Origin: Aminobacter anthyllidis
Lineage (GTDB): Bacteria; Pseudomonadota; Alphaproteobacteria; Rhizobiales; Rhizobiaceae
Assembly (NCBI RefSeq): GCF_018555685.1
Contig: NZ_JAFLWW010000015.1
Coordinates: 1-64,000, forward strand
DNA: 64,000 nt
Reading direction: 5' to 3'
The position numbers were made by a program, and so were the translations under genes. The notes beneath the pieces were generated by a model that saw nothing but the letters and a program-made list of their open reading frames with translations, did not search any database and had not been told where the DNA came from. Below, one piece after another: positions 37,378 through 46,882 of this stretch. The first letter of the stretch is position 1; each line of letters begins with the position of its first letter.

Positions 37378-38130
37378 TCAAACGTGCTGGCCGCCATTGA
37401 TGTGGATTTCGGAGCCGGTGACGTACGACGCCTGGCTGGAGCACAGGAAATAGATGATGTCGGCGACTTCCGATGTCAGGCCGAGGCGACGCAGCGGGAT
37501 CGTCTCGACGATCTTGTCGGTGCCGGGCGACAGGATGGCGGTGTCGATCTCGCCGGGTGCAATCGCGTTGACGCGGATGCCATGCGGGCCGAAATCGGCT
37601 GACATCTCGCGCGTCAGGGCGCCGAGTGCCGCTTTCGACGTGGCATAGGCTGTACCGGCGAAGGGGTGGACACGGGTGCCGGCGATCGAAGTGACGTTGA
37701 CCACCGAGCCCTTGGCCGCCGCCAGTTCCTTGAACAGGCCGCGCGCCAGCATGATCGGTGCCAGGAAATTGACCTGGAACACGTCGCGCCAGACATGCAT
37801 CGGCGTGTCGATCGAGTTCATGCGGCCGCCGCCCTTGTGCTTGGGCGAGATGCCGGCATTGTTGACCAGCGCATGCAGCAGGCCGCCTTCCTTTTCCAGC
37901 CGCTGGCGGATTTCGGACACGGCGCTGCCGACATCGCCCTGGTCGGCAAGGTCGACCTTGATGTGATCATCGGGACCTGCGGGCCACGGGCAGTCGTCGG
38001 AGAACGCCTGGCGCGAGCAGGTGATGACGCGCCAGCCCTCGCGCGAAAAGCGCTTCACCGTCGCATGGCCGATGCCGCGGCTGGCTCCGGTCAAAACGAT
38101 CGTCTTTCGCCCTTCGGTGGTTTCGGCCAT
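37378..38130 (-). CDS. Short-chain dehydrogenase/reductase (SDR)
   Basis: A 250-residue classical SDR with the NAD(P)-binding TGASRGIGHATV, the NNAG motif (ALVNNAGIS), catalytic Ser (VVNVTSIAG) and YxxxK (AYATSKAALG), and a C-terminal substrate loop. The substrate is unknown. ATG 38130 has GAGGA upstream; a GTG just before it (38133) is also possible. It stands alone on the minus strand between the aminotransferase terminator and a divergent hydrolase gene. Confidence 0.85.
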   Translation of the reverse strand: MAETTEGRKTIVLTGASRGIGHATVKRFSREGWRVITCSRQAFSDDCPWPAGPDDHIKVDLADQGDVGSAVSEIRQRLEKEGGLLHALVNNAGISPKHKGGGRMNSIDTPMHVWRDVFQVNFLAPIMLARGLFKELAAAKGSVVNVTSIAGTRVHPFAGTAYATSKAALGALTREMSADFGPHGIRVNAIAPGEIDTAILSPGTDKIVETIPLRRLGLTSEVADIIYFLCSSQASYVTGSEIHINGGQHV

Positions 38131-38284
38131 CACATCCTCATTTCAAGCTTACAGCGTATGTAGCGAATGCATCTCGCCATTGCGAGGGGGCGCGGCTCTC
38201 AGCCGCCTCGCGGCTTGACCGCGCCGGCCCGACGGGCGACTTCTAGGCTCCCATGTCCATGACCTCGCCACGAGGAGACTTCAA

Positions 38285-39082
38285 GTGCAGTTCACCAAAA
38301 TTGGCGGCATCACGCTGCATCACCAGCTGATCGGCGGGCCCGCCAACAAGCCGGTCTTCGTCTTCGTCAATTCGCTCGGCACCGATTTCCGCATCTGGCG
38401 CGACGTCATCGTGCGCCTTGCCGGCGACTTTCCGATCGTCACCTATGACAAGCGCGGGCACGGGCTCTCCGATGTCGGCACCGCGCCGTATCAGATGGCC
38501 GACCACATCGGCGACCTCGAAGGCCTGCTCGACCATCTCAACGTCAAGGACGCCATCATCTGCGGCCTCTCGGTCGGCGGGATGATCGCCCAGGGCCTCT
38601 ACGCCAGGCGGCCAGACCTGGTGCGCGCCCTTGTGCTCTGCGATACCGCCCACAAGATCGGCACCAACGACAGCTGGAACACGCGCATCGCCGCCGTCGA
38701 GAAAAATGGCATCGCCTCCATCGTCGACACCGTGCTGAAGCTGTGGTTCACGCCCGAGTTCCACGAGCAGCGCAAGGATGACCTCACCGGCTACCGCAAC
38801 ATGCTGACGCGCCAGCCCGTTGCCGGCTACATAGGCACCTGCGCCGCCTTGCGCGATGCCGATTACACCGACGCGGCGAAGGCAATCGCTGTGCCCACGC
38901 TCTGCGTCGTCGGCGACCACGACGGCTCGACGCCGCCGGCGCTGGTTCGCGCGCTGGCCGATCTCATCCCAGGCTCACGTTTCAAGATCATCGATGGCGC
39001 CGGCCATATCCCTTGCGTCGAAAAGCCGGAGGAGCTCACCGCTCTCATCAAGCGCTTCGTCACTCAGTTGCCGCCGCGGTGA
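38285..39082 (+). CDS. Alpha/beta hydrolase, 3-oxoadipate enol-lactonase-like
   Basis: A 265-residue alpha/beta hydrolase close to PcaD: oxyanion segment NSLGTDFRIW, nucleophile Ser96 in CGLSVGGM, acid in VVGDHDGSTP, His in GAGHIPCVE. PcaD hydrolyses 3-oxoadipate enol-lactone in the beta-ketoadipate pathway, but no other pca gene is in the window, so the exact substrate is uncertain. It starts at GTG 38285 with an AGGAG site eight bases upstream; no better ATG exists. Confidence 0.78.
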   Translation: MQFTKIGGITLHHQLIGGPANKPVFVFVNSLGTDFRIWRDVIVRLAGDFPIVTYDKRGHGLSDVGTAPYQMADHIGDLEGLLDHLNVKDAIICGLSVGGMIAQGLYARRPDLVRALVLCDTAHKIGTNDSWNTRIAAVEKNGIASIVDTVLKLWFTPEFHEQRKDDLTGYRNMLTRQPVAGYIGTCAALRDADYTDAAKAIAVPTLCVVGDHDGSTPPALVRALADLIPGSRFKIIDGAGHIPCVEKPEELTALIKRFVTQLPPR

Positions 39083-39116
39083 GCCACGGCAACGGTACTT
39101 GCGCCGCCGGCCGCGT

Positions 39117-42100
39117 CTACGCCGCCGGCAGCTCCATCGCCTCGGTCGTGGCGTTGCCGCTTTCATCAGGCTCCTTGAGCCTGAACCATGCGACGTAGAG
39201 CGCTGGCAAAAACAGCAGCGTGATCGCCGTGCCGGCCAGGATGCCGCCCATCATCGCATAGGCCATCGGCGCCCAGAATACCTCGCGCGCGATCGGGATC
39301 AGCGCCAGGCTGGCGGCGGCGGCCGTCAGCGCGATCGGCCGCATGCGGTGCTCGGAGGCTTCGATGACCGCATGCCATCTGTCGGTGCCCGTGGCGATCA
39401 GTTCCTCGATCTGCACGATCAGGATCACCGAGTTGCGGATCAGGATGCCGACCAGCGCCAACACGCCGAGCAGCGCCACGAAGCCGAGCGGCTGTCCGGT
39501 CGGCACCAGGGCTGCCACCACGCCGATCAGGCCCAACGGCGCCACAGCCACGACCAGGAACAGCCGCTGGAAGCTCTGCAGCTGGATCATCAGCACCGTT
39601 GCCATGATGAACAGCATCAGCGGTACCACCGCGATGATCGGACCCTGGCTGTTGGCACTTTCTTCGACCGAACCGCCGGTAACGACGGTGTAGCCGGCCG
39701 GCAGCTTGGCGGCGAAGGCGTCGACGGTCGGCTTGAGCTCCGCCACCACGGTGTCGGGCAGTGCGCTGCCGACCAGCCCTGCCTTGACGGTGATCGTCGG
39801 CATCCGGCTGCGCCGCCAGATCGTCGGCTGTTCGATCTCGTAGCGGAAGTCGGCGACCGTCGCCAGCGGGATGGATTCGCCGTTGCCGGTCGGGATCTGC
39901 AGGTTGCGCAGCGTCTCGATCGAGCCGCGCTCGGCGTCCTGTGCCCGCACCACGACATTGATCAGATAGGTCGCGTCGCGCACCTGGGTGATCGCCACAC
40001 CGCCAACGACGCTGTTCATCGCGCTGGCGATATCCTCGGAGGTGATACCGAGCTGGCGCGCCTTGTCCTGCAAGACATCGACCTTGAGCACCCGCTCCGG
40101 CTCGTTCCAGTCGAAGCCAGGCGCCTGCAGCTTCGGGTTGGACGAAATCTCGGTTGCCAGCTGCTGCGACAGCGACCGCACCGTCTGCACGTCGGGGCCG
40201 CTGACGCGATACTGCACGGGCCGGCCGACAGGCGGGCCGAGCTCCAGCGTCTTGACGAAGGCGTCGGTGCCGACAAATTGCTCGCGCAGGATCTTCTCGA
40301 TCGCCGGCTGCACCCGGTGCCGCGCCTCGAGATCCTTGGTCACGATGACGGTCTGGCCGAAATAAGGGTTGGCCGGCTGCACGTCGTAGGCCAGAACGAA
40401 ACGCACCGCGCCCTGGCCGATATAGGAACTCCAGTGGTCGACATCGGCATTGCCCTTCAGCGCCACCTCCTCGAACCGCTCGATCTGTGCGCGGGTCTCG
40501 GCGATCGAGCTGTTCTGCGGCAGGTTCCAGTCGACGATCAGCTCGGGCCTGTCGGAGGGCGGGAAGAACTGCTGCTGCACGAAGGTCAGGCCAAACACCG
40601 ACAGCGCAAACAAGACGACTGTGGCGATGATGGTGAGCCAGTGGCGGCGTACCGCCAGGTTGAGGAGGCGCGAGAAGCCCGCGGCGAACCGGCCCGGCCG
40701 CTCGTCGTGCTTCTTCATCGTCGCCGGCAAGAGCGTCACGCCGAGCAGCGGTGCAAACAGCACCGCAACGATCCACGACAGCAAGAGCGAAACGGCGATG
40801 ACCACGAACAGCGTGTAGGTGTATTCGCCGGCCTGGCTGCTGTTCAGCCCGATGGGAATGAAGCCAGCCACCGTCACCAGCGTTCCCGTCAGCATCGGAA
40901 ACGCCGTCGAAGTGTAGACATAGGTCGCGGCACTTCTGAGTGAATCGCCGACCTCCAGGCGCGCCACCATCATCTCGACGGCAATCATCGCATCGTCGAC
41001 CAGAAGCCCGAGCGCGATGATCAGGGCACCGAGTGAAATGCGCTGCAGCGAGATGCCCATATAGGCCATGACCAGGAAGGTGATCGCCAGCACCAGCGGG
41101 ATCGACAGCGCAACGACGAAGCCGGCGCGCATGCCTAGGCTGATGAAGGACACGGCAAGCACGATGGCGACGGCCTCGAACAGCGCGCGTGTGAAGCCCG
41201 ACACCGCCTCCTCGACGATGACAGGCTGGTCGGCGACCTGGTGCACGCCGACGCCGATCGGCAGCTCGCCGGTCACCTCGTGCATCAGTTCCTTCAGCGC
41301 CTCGCCGAATTCCAGCAGGTTGGCGTTCGGCTTCATGCCGATGGCCAGCCCGATCGCCGGCTCGCCATTGACCCTAAACAGCGATGTCGGCGGATCGACA
41401 TAGCCACGGCTGATGGTGGCGACATCGCTTAGCCGGAAGAAGCGGTCGTTGACCCTGAGATTGATCGCCTTGAGGCTTTCTTCCGAGGTGAACTGGCCAC
41501 CGACGCGCACCGCGATGCGCTCCGGTCCGGCCTGGATGACGCCTGATGGCGCAATCGCGTTCTGCGCCTGCAGGGAGGCGACGACGGCCTGCTGGTTGAG
41601 GCCCAGGGCCGCGATCTGGCGGGTCGAGAATTCAAGGTAGATGACCTCGTCCTGCGCGCCGATCAGTTCCACCTTGCCGGCATTCGCAATGGTCAGGATG
41701 CGGGTACGCACCGTCTCGACATAGTCGCGCAGCTGGCGCATCGACAGCCCGTCCGAGGTGAAGGCATAGACATTGCCGAACACGTCGCCGAAGCGGTCGT
41801 TGAAGAACGGCCCCTGCACCCCTTGCGGGAAGTTCGGCCTGAGGTCGTTGACCATGTTGCGGACCTGCACCCAGGTCGGGGCCACGTCGCGCGCCTTGGT
41901 CGTCGGCTTGAGGTTGACGAAGATGATCGTCTGGCCGGCAGTGGTCACGCTGCGGCTGAAGTCGAGGCTTTCCAGCTCCTCGAGCTTCTTTTCGATGCGG
42001 TCGGTCACCTGCCGGGTCGTTTCCTCGACCGAGGCGCCCGGCCAGTTGGCCTGCACCAGCATGGTCTTGATGGTGAAGCTCGGGTCTTCCTCGCGGCCGA

Positions 42101-42203
42101 GATTGAGATAGGCGAAAACGCCGGCGACCGTGAAGATCAGCATGAAGTACCAGACCATCGAACGGTGGTTCAGCGCCCAGTCGGAAAGATTGAAACCCTT
42201 CAC
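39117..42203 (-). CDS. RND-family efflux transporter, inner-membrane pump
   Basis: A 1028-residue AcrB-like RND pump with 12 predicted TM helices and two large periplasmic loops. The proton-relay aspartates are visible in GLLVDDAMIAVEMM. The N-terminus (LSDWALNHRSMVWYFMLIF) and the long substrate-entry loop match the hydrophobe/amphiphile-type or related group. The start is GTG 42203, 1 bp after the stop of the second adaptor gene. It is the last gene of the adaptor-adaptor-pump operon. No outer-membrane TolC-like gene and no local TetR regulator are present, so an unlinked outer-membrane channel must be used. Confidence 0.93.
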   Translation of the reverse strand: MKGFNLSDWALNHRSMVWYFMLIFTVAGVFAYLNLGREEDPSFTIKTMLVQANWPGASVEETTRQVTDRIEKKLEELESLDFSRSVTTAGQTIIFVNLKPTTKARDVAPTWVQVRNMVNDLRPNFPQGVQGPFFNDRFGDVFGNVYAFTSDGLSMRQLRDYVETVRTRILTIANAGKVELIGAQDEVIYLEFSTRQIAALGLNQQAVVASLQAQNAIAPSGVIQAGPERIAVRVGGQFTSEESLKAINLRVNDRFFRLSDVATISRGYVDPPTSLFRVNGEPAIGLAIGMKPNANLLEFGEALKELMHEVTGELPIGVGVHQVADQPVIVEEAVSGFTRALFEAVAIVLAVSFISLGMRAGFVVALSIPLVLAITFLVMAYMGISLQRISLGALIIALGLLVDDAMIAVEMMVARLEVGDSLRSAATYVYTSTAFPMLTGTLVTVAGFIPIGLNSSQAGEYTYTLFVVIAVSLLLSWIVAVLFAPLLGVTLLPATMKKHDERPGRFAAGFSRLLNLAVRRHWLTIIATVVLFALSVFGLTFVQQQFFPPSDRPELIVDWNLPQNSSIAETRAQIERFEEVALKGNADVDHWSSYIGQGAVRFVLAYDVQPANPYFGQTVIVTKDLEARHRVQPAIEKILREQFVGTDAFVKTLELGPPVGRPVQYRVSGPDVQTVRSLSQQLATEISSNPKLQAPGFDWNEPERVLKVDVLQDKARQLGITSEDIASAMNSVVGGVAITQVRDATYLINVVVRAQDAERGSIETLRNLQIPTGNGESIPLATVADFRYEIEQPTIWRRSRMPTITVKAGLVGSALPDTVVAELKPTVDAFAAKLPAGYTVVTGGSVEESANSQGPIIAVVPLMLFIMATVLMIQLQSFQRLFLVVAVAPLGLIGVVAALVPTGQPLGFVALLGVLALVGILIRNSVILIVQIEELIATGTDRWHAVIEASEHRMRPIALTAAAASLALIPIAREVFWAPMAYAMMGGILAGTAITLLFLPALYVAWFRLKEPDESGNATTEAMELPAA

Positions 42204-42204
42204 G

Positions 42205-43269
42205 CTACGCCCCCTCTGGTATTCTGACCTTCTGGCCTTCGGCGAGACTGTGCACTCCGGCTGTCACCACCCGTGTCCCGGCCTTCAAACCGTCCACGGT
42301 GAAGCTTTCGCCAGCCTTTGCCTCCACCTCCACGCCCTGCATGCTGACCGTCGACGCTGTTGGATCGACCACCCAGACGAAGCTCTTGCCGTCCTTTTCC
42401 AGCAATGCCGATAGTGGCAGGTCGATGGTCTCGCTCGCCGACGACACCCTGGTCGCCGTCACTGTCGAACCAAGCCGGAATGATGTCGGCGGCTCTGCAA
42501 GGGCCAGCCTTACCCGGCGCGTGCGCGTTGCCGCGTCGGCCTGCGGCGCGATCTCGCGGACACGCCCCTTGGTGCGCAGCGACGGCAGCGTCTGCAACGC
42601 CACCTCGAACTCGTCGCCGTCCTTGAGCTCGATCGCCATCTGGTCGGGCACATCGACGACGGCCTCGCGCGCATCCGAGCGTGCCACCGTCACCACCATC
42701 TGCCCCGGCGAGACCGTCTGGCCGACCTCCGCGCCGGTGGCCGTGACGATGCCGTCGAAATCGGAAAACAGCCTGGCATAGCCGAGCTGCTCTTCCGACT
42801 TGGCCAGTGCCGCGCGCGCCCGTTCGACGTTGGCTGCCGCGGAATCCAGAGATTGCTTGGCGGAATCGTAGACCGCCTGCGAGGTGTTGGATTCGGAGAG
42901 CAAGGTGCGCTGCCGTTCTTCGCTTGCGGCGGCGTTGGCGAACTGCGCCTCGGCGGTCGACAGGTCGGCGCGCGCCGCTTGCGATGCAAGCTCGAGCGCC
43001 AGTGGATCGATCGCGGCAAGCGTGGTGCCCTTGGTCACCACGTCGCCGACGCCGACGTCGCGCGCCACCAGCCGTCCGAGCAGGCGAAAGGCGAGATCGG
43101 CGGAGAATTCAGGCTGGATCGTGCCGGCAAAACCTTGCGCGGTCTGCCCGCGCGGCTCGACGACCGTCGACAGCACCGGCCGGATAACCTCCTCTGGTGC
43201 CTGTTTTTCCTCGCTGCAGCCGGCCAAGGCCAGCCCGGCCATCATGGCAAGAGGCGCAAACGGTTTCAT
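42205..43269 (-). CDS. RND efflux periplasmic adaptor, lipoprotein (second copy)
   Basis: A 354-residue membrane-fusion protein with a lipoprotein signal (MMAGLALAGC, lipidated Cys about residue 17), a barrel-sandwich/lipoyl hybrid region, a coiled-coil hairpin (about residues 90-155, Ala-rich) and beta-barrel parts. It links the RND pump to an outer-membrane channel. ATG 43269 overlaps the stop of the first adaptor as ATGA; the open frame upstream is shadow. Two non-identical adaptors in one operon suggest a heteromeric adaptor ring. Confidence 0.9.
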   Translation of the reverse strand: MKPFAPLAMMAGLALAGCSEEKQAPEEVIRPVLSTVVEPRGQTAQGFAGTIQPEFSADLAFRLLGRLVARDVGVGDVVTKGTTLAAIDPLALELASQAARADLSTAEAQFANAAASEERQRTLLSESNTSQAVYDSAKQSLDSAAANVERARAALAKSEEQLGYARLFSDFDGIVTATGAEVGQTVSPGQMVVTVARSDAREAVVDVPDQMAIELKDGDEFEVALQTLPSLRTKGRVREIAPQADAATRTRRVRLALAEPPTSFRLGSTVTATRVSSASETIDLPLSALLEKDGKSFVWVVDPTASTVSMQGVEVEAKAGESFTVDGLKAGTRVVTAGVHSLAEGQKVRIPEGA

Positions 43270-44390
43270 GGCGCAACCTCCACCACCTGGCCGGGGCTCA
43301 ACAGTTGCCCGCCCTGGGCAACGACCGCCTGTCCGACCTCGAGCCCCTTGGCGACCACCACCACGCCCGAAGCGAAAGCCTGTACTTCGATCGGCACCAT
43401 GGCCACAGCCTTCGTCGCCGGGTCGATTGTCCATACCGCCGGCTTGCCAGCGTCCGACATCAGGGCCTGCCACGGCAGCACGATGGCCGGTTCCGGCTTC
43501 GACACGATGGTGCCGGTGATTGCCGCCCCCAGCGGCATTTCCACTGGTGTATCCGGCACTGCCACCCTGACGCGGATCGATCCCGAGGCGGGGTCGACCG
43601 CCGGCGAGACCTCGCGAACCTGGCCTGCCGCCTTGATCCTGGGGTCGGAGATCAGCGCGATCTTCACCGTCGGTGCTACCGGGTTCCGCGCCACCAGGGC
43701 CTCGTCGACGTTGAACACGGCGTCGCGGTCGCCATCCTCGGCAACGGTGAAGACTGTCTGTGCCGCCTGCACCACCTGGCCGACCTCGATGGCTCGCGCC
43801 GTCACCACCCCGTCGGCGCTGGCCTTGAGATCGGTGTAGGTCAGCCGGTCCTGGGCATTGGCGAGCTGGCTCTGCGCTGATTCCACACCGCTTTGGGCGA
43901 CGCGTTGCGCCTGGTCGGCAAGGTCATAGTCGCGGCGCGTCGTAAAACCCTGGGCGAGCAGCGTCTTCTGGCGGTCGAAGGCTGCCGATGCCTGTCTTTG
44001 CTGCGCCTGGGCGGCATAAAGGCTTGCCTGCGCTGCCCTGACGTCCGACTGCTGCTCCTGCGGATCGAGCCGGGCCAGCACCTCGCCCTTTGTCACGCGC
44101 TGGCCGATGTCGACGCTGCGTTCGGCGACCCGGCCGCCGACCTGGAACGACAAATTGTTCAGGGTGCGCGCGGCTATGACGCCGGTCAGCGACGTGGCGG
44201 GCGCGAATTCGGACAGTTTCACCTCGACGGAACGAACCATGATGGGCTGCCGCTGCGCCGCCTCCTGCTTCTGGCAGGCGGCAACGGGCCACAGCAGGCC
44301 AAGGGCGAGAACAAAGCGGGCGGGATTGAAACGGGCGTGTGCCGGTGATCTGTCTGGCATGCCAGCCGTGATCGGGTTCGTGGAATACAT
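43266..44390 (-). CDS. RND efflux periplasmic adaptor, lipoprotein (first copy)
   Basis: A 374-residue membrane-fusion protein with a lipobox (GLLWPVAAC) about 40 residues in, then the usual lipoyl/coiled-coil/barrel order. The coiled coil is rich in Gln/Ala (AAQASLYAAQAQQRQASAAF). ATG 44390 has GGGGGA upstream; later in-frame ATG codons exist and would shorten the signal segment. First gene of the efflux operon. Confidence 0.88.
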   Translation of the reverse strand: MYSTNPITAGMPDRSPAHARFNPARFVLALGLLWPVAACQKQEAAQRQPIMVRSVEVKLSEFAPATSLTGVIAARTLNNLSFQVGGRVAERSVDIGQRVTKGEVLARLDPQEQQSDVRAAQASLYAAQAQQRQASAAFDRQKTLLAQGFTTRRDYDLADQAQRVAQSGVESAQSQLANAQDRLTYTDLKASADGVVTARAIEVGQVVQAAQTVFTVAEDGDRDAVFNVDEALVARNPVAPTVKIALISDPRIKAAGQVREVSPAVDPASGSIRVRVAVPDTPVEMPLGAAITGTIVSKPEPAIVLPWQALMSDAGKPAVWTIDPATKAVAMVPIEVQAFASGVVVVAKGLEVGQAVVAQGGQLLSPGQVVEVAP

Positions 44391-44573
44391 GACATCCCCC
44401 AAATCGCTTCGCCCCCACGCTACGACGGAGATTGCGATCCGGCAACGCCTAGTCGATTCTTGGCAGCGCAGCGTCTGCAGCCTGGCGTTCTAGGAAGGTT
44501 GCACGGAGGCCTACGCTCAGGGAACCTGAGCTATTCCCAAGCGTTGTTGGACGCATCAATCGCGGAGGACGCC

Positions 44574-44819
44574 ATGGATCGCTTGCTCTTCGACAACCCC
44601 GTTACGGTTCGCATCGGTTCGGAAAGCACCCAGCGCGAGGTGACGACAGTCAAGGGCGCCTATGAAGCGCTTGTCGACTGGCCGCACGCCAAGCGCAGCG
44701 GCCCGCTCTACCGCGAGGCGGTGGAAACCGTCTCTGCGGCGCTTGCCGGTACCCGCACGCGCGAGGCGGCCAAGCGGGCTTTTGTCGCCGCGGCCGACGA
44801 GATCGGCATCAGGGTCTGA
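44574..44819 (+). CDS. DUF982 domain protein
   Basis: An 81-residue small protein matching the DUF982 family, which is mostly confined to rhizobia: VTVRIGSESTQREVTTVKGAYEALVDWP, then GPLYREAVETVSAALAG. The function is unknown. ATG 44574 has GCGGAGGAC directly upstream, an excellent site; the longer frame upstream has none. It is a single gene divergent from the efflux operon and upstream of tauABC, with a 185-bp spacer after it. Confidence 0.85.
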   Translation: MDRLLFDNPVTVRIGSESTQREVTTVKGAYEALVDWPHAKRSGPLYREAVETVSAALAGTRTREAAKRAFVAAADEIGIRV

Positions 44820-44933
44820 CCCATCGCCAGGTTCGCTGCCGTGACCGTTTGTTCACGTGGCGAACGGTCCGGCCCTTGTTGCGGGCGAAATCGGGCAGGA
44901 CATTTCTCCGACGAACAGGTTTGCCGGAATAAA

Positions 44934-44960
44934 TTAACTCTACAGAGTTTGTAGAATTAA
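44934..44960. promoter_or_regulatory. Inverted repeat upstream of tauA, probable sulfur-responsive operator
   Basis: The 11-bp arms TTAACTCTACA (44934-44944) and TGTAGAATTAA (44950-44960) pair with one mismatch around a GAGTT spacer, 45 bp upstream of the tauA start. The surroundings are AT-rich. It is the only strong dyad in the spacer and is placed to control tauABC. Confidence 0.5.
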
Positions 44961-45004
44961 ACATTCTGAATGGGCATCGTCATTCAACCCCAAGGGGGAA
45001 GCCC

Positions 45005-46018
45005 ATGTCAGTCTTCACGCGCCGTGCCTTGCTCGCCACCGTTGCCGCCCTGTCGCTTGCGCCTTCAGTCGGTGCGGTCCAGGCCGAGGACCTCAAGATC
45101 ACCATCGGCTACCAGACGGTTGTCGAGCCTTCGAAGGTGCCGCAAGCCGACGGTGCCTATGAGGCTGCCACCAAGGCCAGCATCGACTGGCGCAAGTTCG
45201 ATTCCGGCGCCGACGTCATCGCAGCCATCGCCTCCGGTGCCGTCGACATCGGTTATGTCGGGTCGAGCCCGCTGGCAGCGGCCGCCAGCCGCGAACTGCC
45301 GATCGAAACCATCTTCGTCGTCGGCCTGATCGGCGAATCCGAAGCGCTCGTCGCCCGCAATGGTGCCGGCATCGAGAAAGCGGCCGACCTCGCCGGCAAA
45401 AAGGTCGCCGTGCCCTTCGTTTCGACTACCCATTACAGCTTGCTCGCGGCCCTCAAGCACAATGGCGTCGATCCCAAGTCGGTCGAGATCCTCAATCTGC
45501 GCCCCCCGGAGATCGCGGCTGCCTGGCAGCGCGGCGACATCGACGCGGCCTATGTCTGGGATCCAGCACTTGGCCAGATCAAGACCTCCGGCAAGGTCGT
45601 GCTCGACTCGGCCAAGGTCGCCGAATGGGGCGCGCCGACCTTCGACGCCTGGATCGTCCGTACCGACTTCGCCGCGAAGAACCCGGCCGCCGTGCGCGAC
45701 TTCGTCAAGGTCACGGGCGCTGCCTATGCCGAGTTCCTCGCCAAGCCGGAAGCCTGGGGCAAGGGCTCGCCGCAGGCCGACAAGATCGCCCGCCTCACCG
45801 GCGCCAAGGTCGAGGACGTGCCGGCGCTGCTCAAGGGCTATGTCTTCCCGACGCTGGAAGATCAGGCGTCAGCCAAGTTCCTCGGCGGAGACACCGTCAA
45901 GGCGGTGGCCGCGACCTCGGCCTTCCTCAAGGAGCAGGGCAAGATCGACGCCGTCCAGCCGGACTATTCGAAATATGTGACGTCGAAATACGTCACCGAG
46001 GCGCTCGCCTCCAACTGA
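45005..46018 (+). CDS. tauA: Taurine ABC transporter substrate-binding protein
   Basis: A 337-residue periplasmic binding protein with an N-terminal signal (RRALLATVAALSLAPSVG, cleavage near VQA-E) and strong TauA features: KITIGYQTVVEPSKVPQADGAYE, DWRKFDSGADVIAAIASGAVDIGYVGSSPLAAA. It captures taurine or related sulfonates for sulfur. ATG 45005 has GGGGGAAG upstream. It is followed by tauB and tauC; the catabolic genes tauD or tpa/xsc are not in the window. Confidence 0.93.
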   Translation: MSVFTRRALLATVAALSLAPSVGAVQAEDLKITIGYQTVVEPSKVPQADGAYEAATKASIDWRKFDSGADVIAAIASGAVDIGYVGSSPLAAAASRELPIETIFVVGLIGESEALVARNGAGIEKAADLAGKKVAVPFVSTTHYSLLAALKHNGVDPKSVEILNLRPPEIAAAWQRGDIDAAYVWDPALGQIKTSGKVVLDSAKVAEWGAPTFDAWIVRTDFAAKNPAAVRDFVKVTGAAYAEFLAKPEAWGKGSPQADKIARLTGAKVEDVPALLKGYVFPTLEDQASAKFLGGDTVKAVAATSAFLKEQGKIDAVQPDYSKYVTSKYVTEALASN

Positions 46019-46055
46019 GGCGCAAGCGACCCGCGACCTCCCGCGCGGGCATGAA

Positions 46056-46093
46056 GCCCCGGCCGGCTCCTCCCGGCCGGGGCATCCCTTTTT
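46056..46093 (+). terminator. Hairpin between tauA and tauB, partial terminator
   Basis: An 11-bp perfect GC stem (GCCCCGGCCGG / CCGGCCGGGGC, 6-nt loop) is followed by ATCCCTTTTT. It looks like a partial Rho-independent terminator that would leave less mRNA for tauBC than for tauA. Confidence 0.7.
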
Positions 46094-46108
46094 CCAGGAG
46101 ATCATTCC

Positions 46109-46882
46109 ATGTCGACGCTTTTGCTCAGCAACATCGCCGTGCGCTACACCGGACAGCCGCGACCCGCCGTCGAAGGCGCTTCGCTGTCTGTGGCTCATGG
46201 CGAGTTCGTCGTGCTCACCGGCCGCTCCGGCTGCGGCAAGTCGACCTTGCTCAACGTCGCTGCCGGGCTGGTCCTGCCCGAGCGCGGCGAGGTTTCGGTC
46301 GACGGCCGGCTGATCGAGGGGCCGGGCGCCGACCGCGCCGTCGTCTTCCAGAGCGACGCGCTGTTTCCGTGGTTCTCGGCCCGCGACAACGTCGCCTTCG
46401 CGTTGAGACTGCGCGGCATCGGCGAAAGGCAGCGCCACGTCCTCGCCAACGAACTGCTCAAGCGCGTCCGGCTCGAAGGCCTCGGCGACAAGCCGGTGTG
46501 GGAGATGTCGGGCGGCATGCGCCAGCGTGTCGGCCTCGCCCGCGCGCTCGCCGCCGAACCCGACTTCCTGCTGATGGACGAGCCGCTCGGCGCGCTCGAT
46601 GCGCTGACCCGCGAGCGCATGCAGACCCTGCTGCTCGATATCTGGGCGCCGGGCAATCTCGGTGTGCTGATGGTCACCCATGGCATCGAGGAAGCGCTTT
46701 TGCTCGGCACGCGCGTCGTCGTCATGGCGCCCGATCCCGGCCGCATCGCCCACACGTTTGAGGCAGGCTTCAGCCGGCGTTATGCCGCCGGCGAGCCCGT
46801 CCGCTCGATCAAGGCCGATCGAGCCTTTGCCGCCGCCCGGGCTGAACTGGCCGACGCGATCTTTGAGGGAGAGCCGGCATGA
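46109..46882 (+). CDS. tauB: Taurine ABC transporter ATPase
   Basis: A 257-residue nitrate/sulfonate/taurine-class ATPase with Walker A (GRSGCGKST), Q-loop (VFQSDALFPWFSARDN), signature (MSGGMRQR), Walker B (FLLMDEPLGALDA) and switch His (VTHGIEEA). ATG 46109 follows a CCAGGAG site. Its stop overlaps tauC as ATGA. Confidence 0.94.
   Translation: MSTLLLSNIAVRYTGQPRPAVEGASLSVAHGEFVVLTGRSGCGKSTLLNVAAGLVLPERGEVSVDGRLIEGPGADRAVVFQSDALFPWFSARDNVAFALRLRGIGERQRHVLANELLKRVRLEGLGDKPVWEMSGGMRQRVGLARALAAEPDFLLMDEPLGALDALTRERMQTLLLDIWAPGNLGVLMVTHGIEEALLLGTRVVVMAPDPGRIAHTFEAGFSRRYAAGEPVRSIKADRAFAAARAELADAIFEGEPA

Noticed and set aside
38285-39082. Assigning the hydrolase firmly to protocatechuate degradation (pcaD)
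   Set aside because: Catalytic motifs fit PcaD, but no other pca gene or PcaQ/PcaR regulator is present, so the gene symbol was left empty.
38856-40943. A 695-codon open frame on the plus strand
   Set aside because: Begins inside the hydrolase gene in another frame and runs antisense to the RND pump. Translation is His/Gln/Arg-rich noise.
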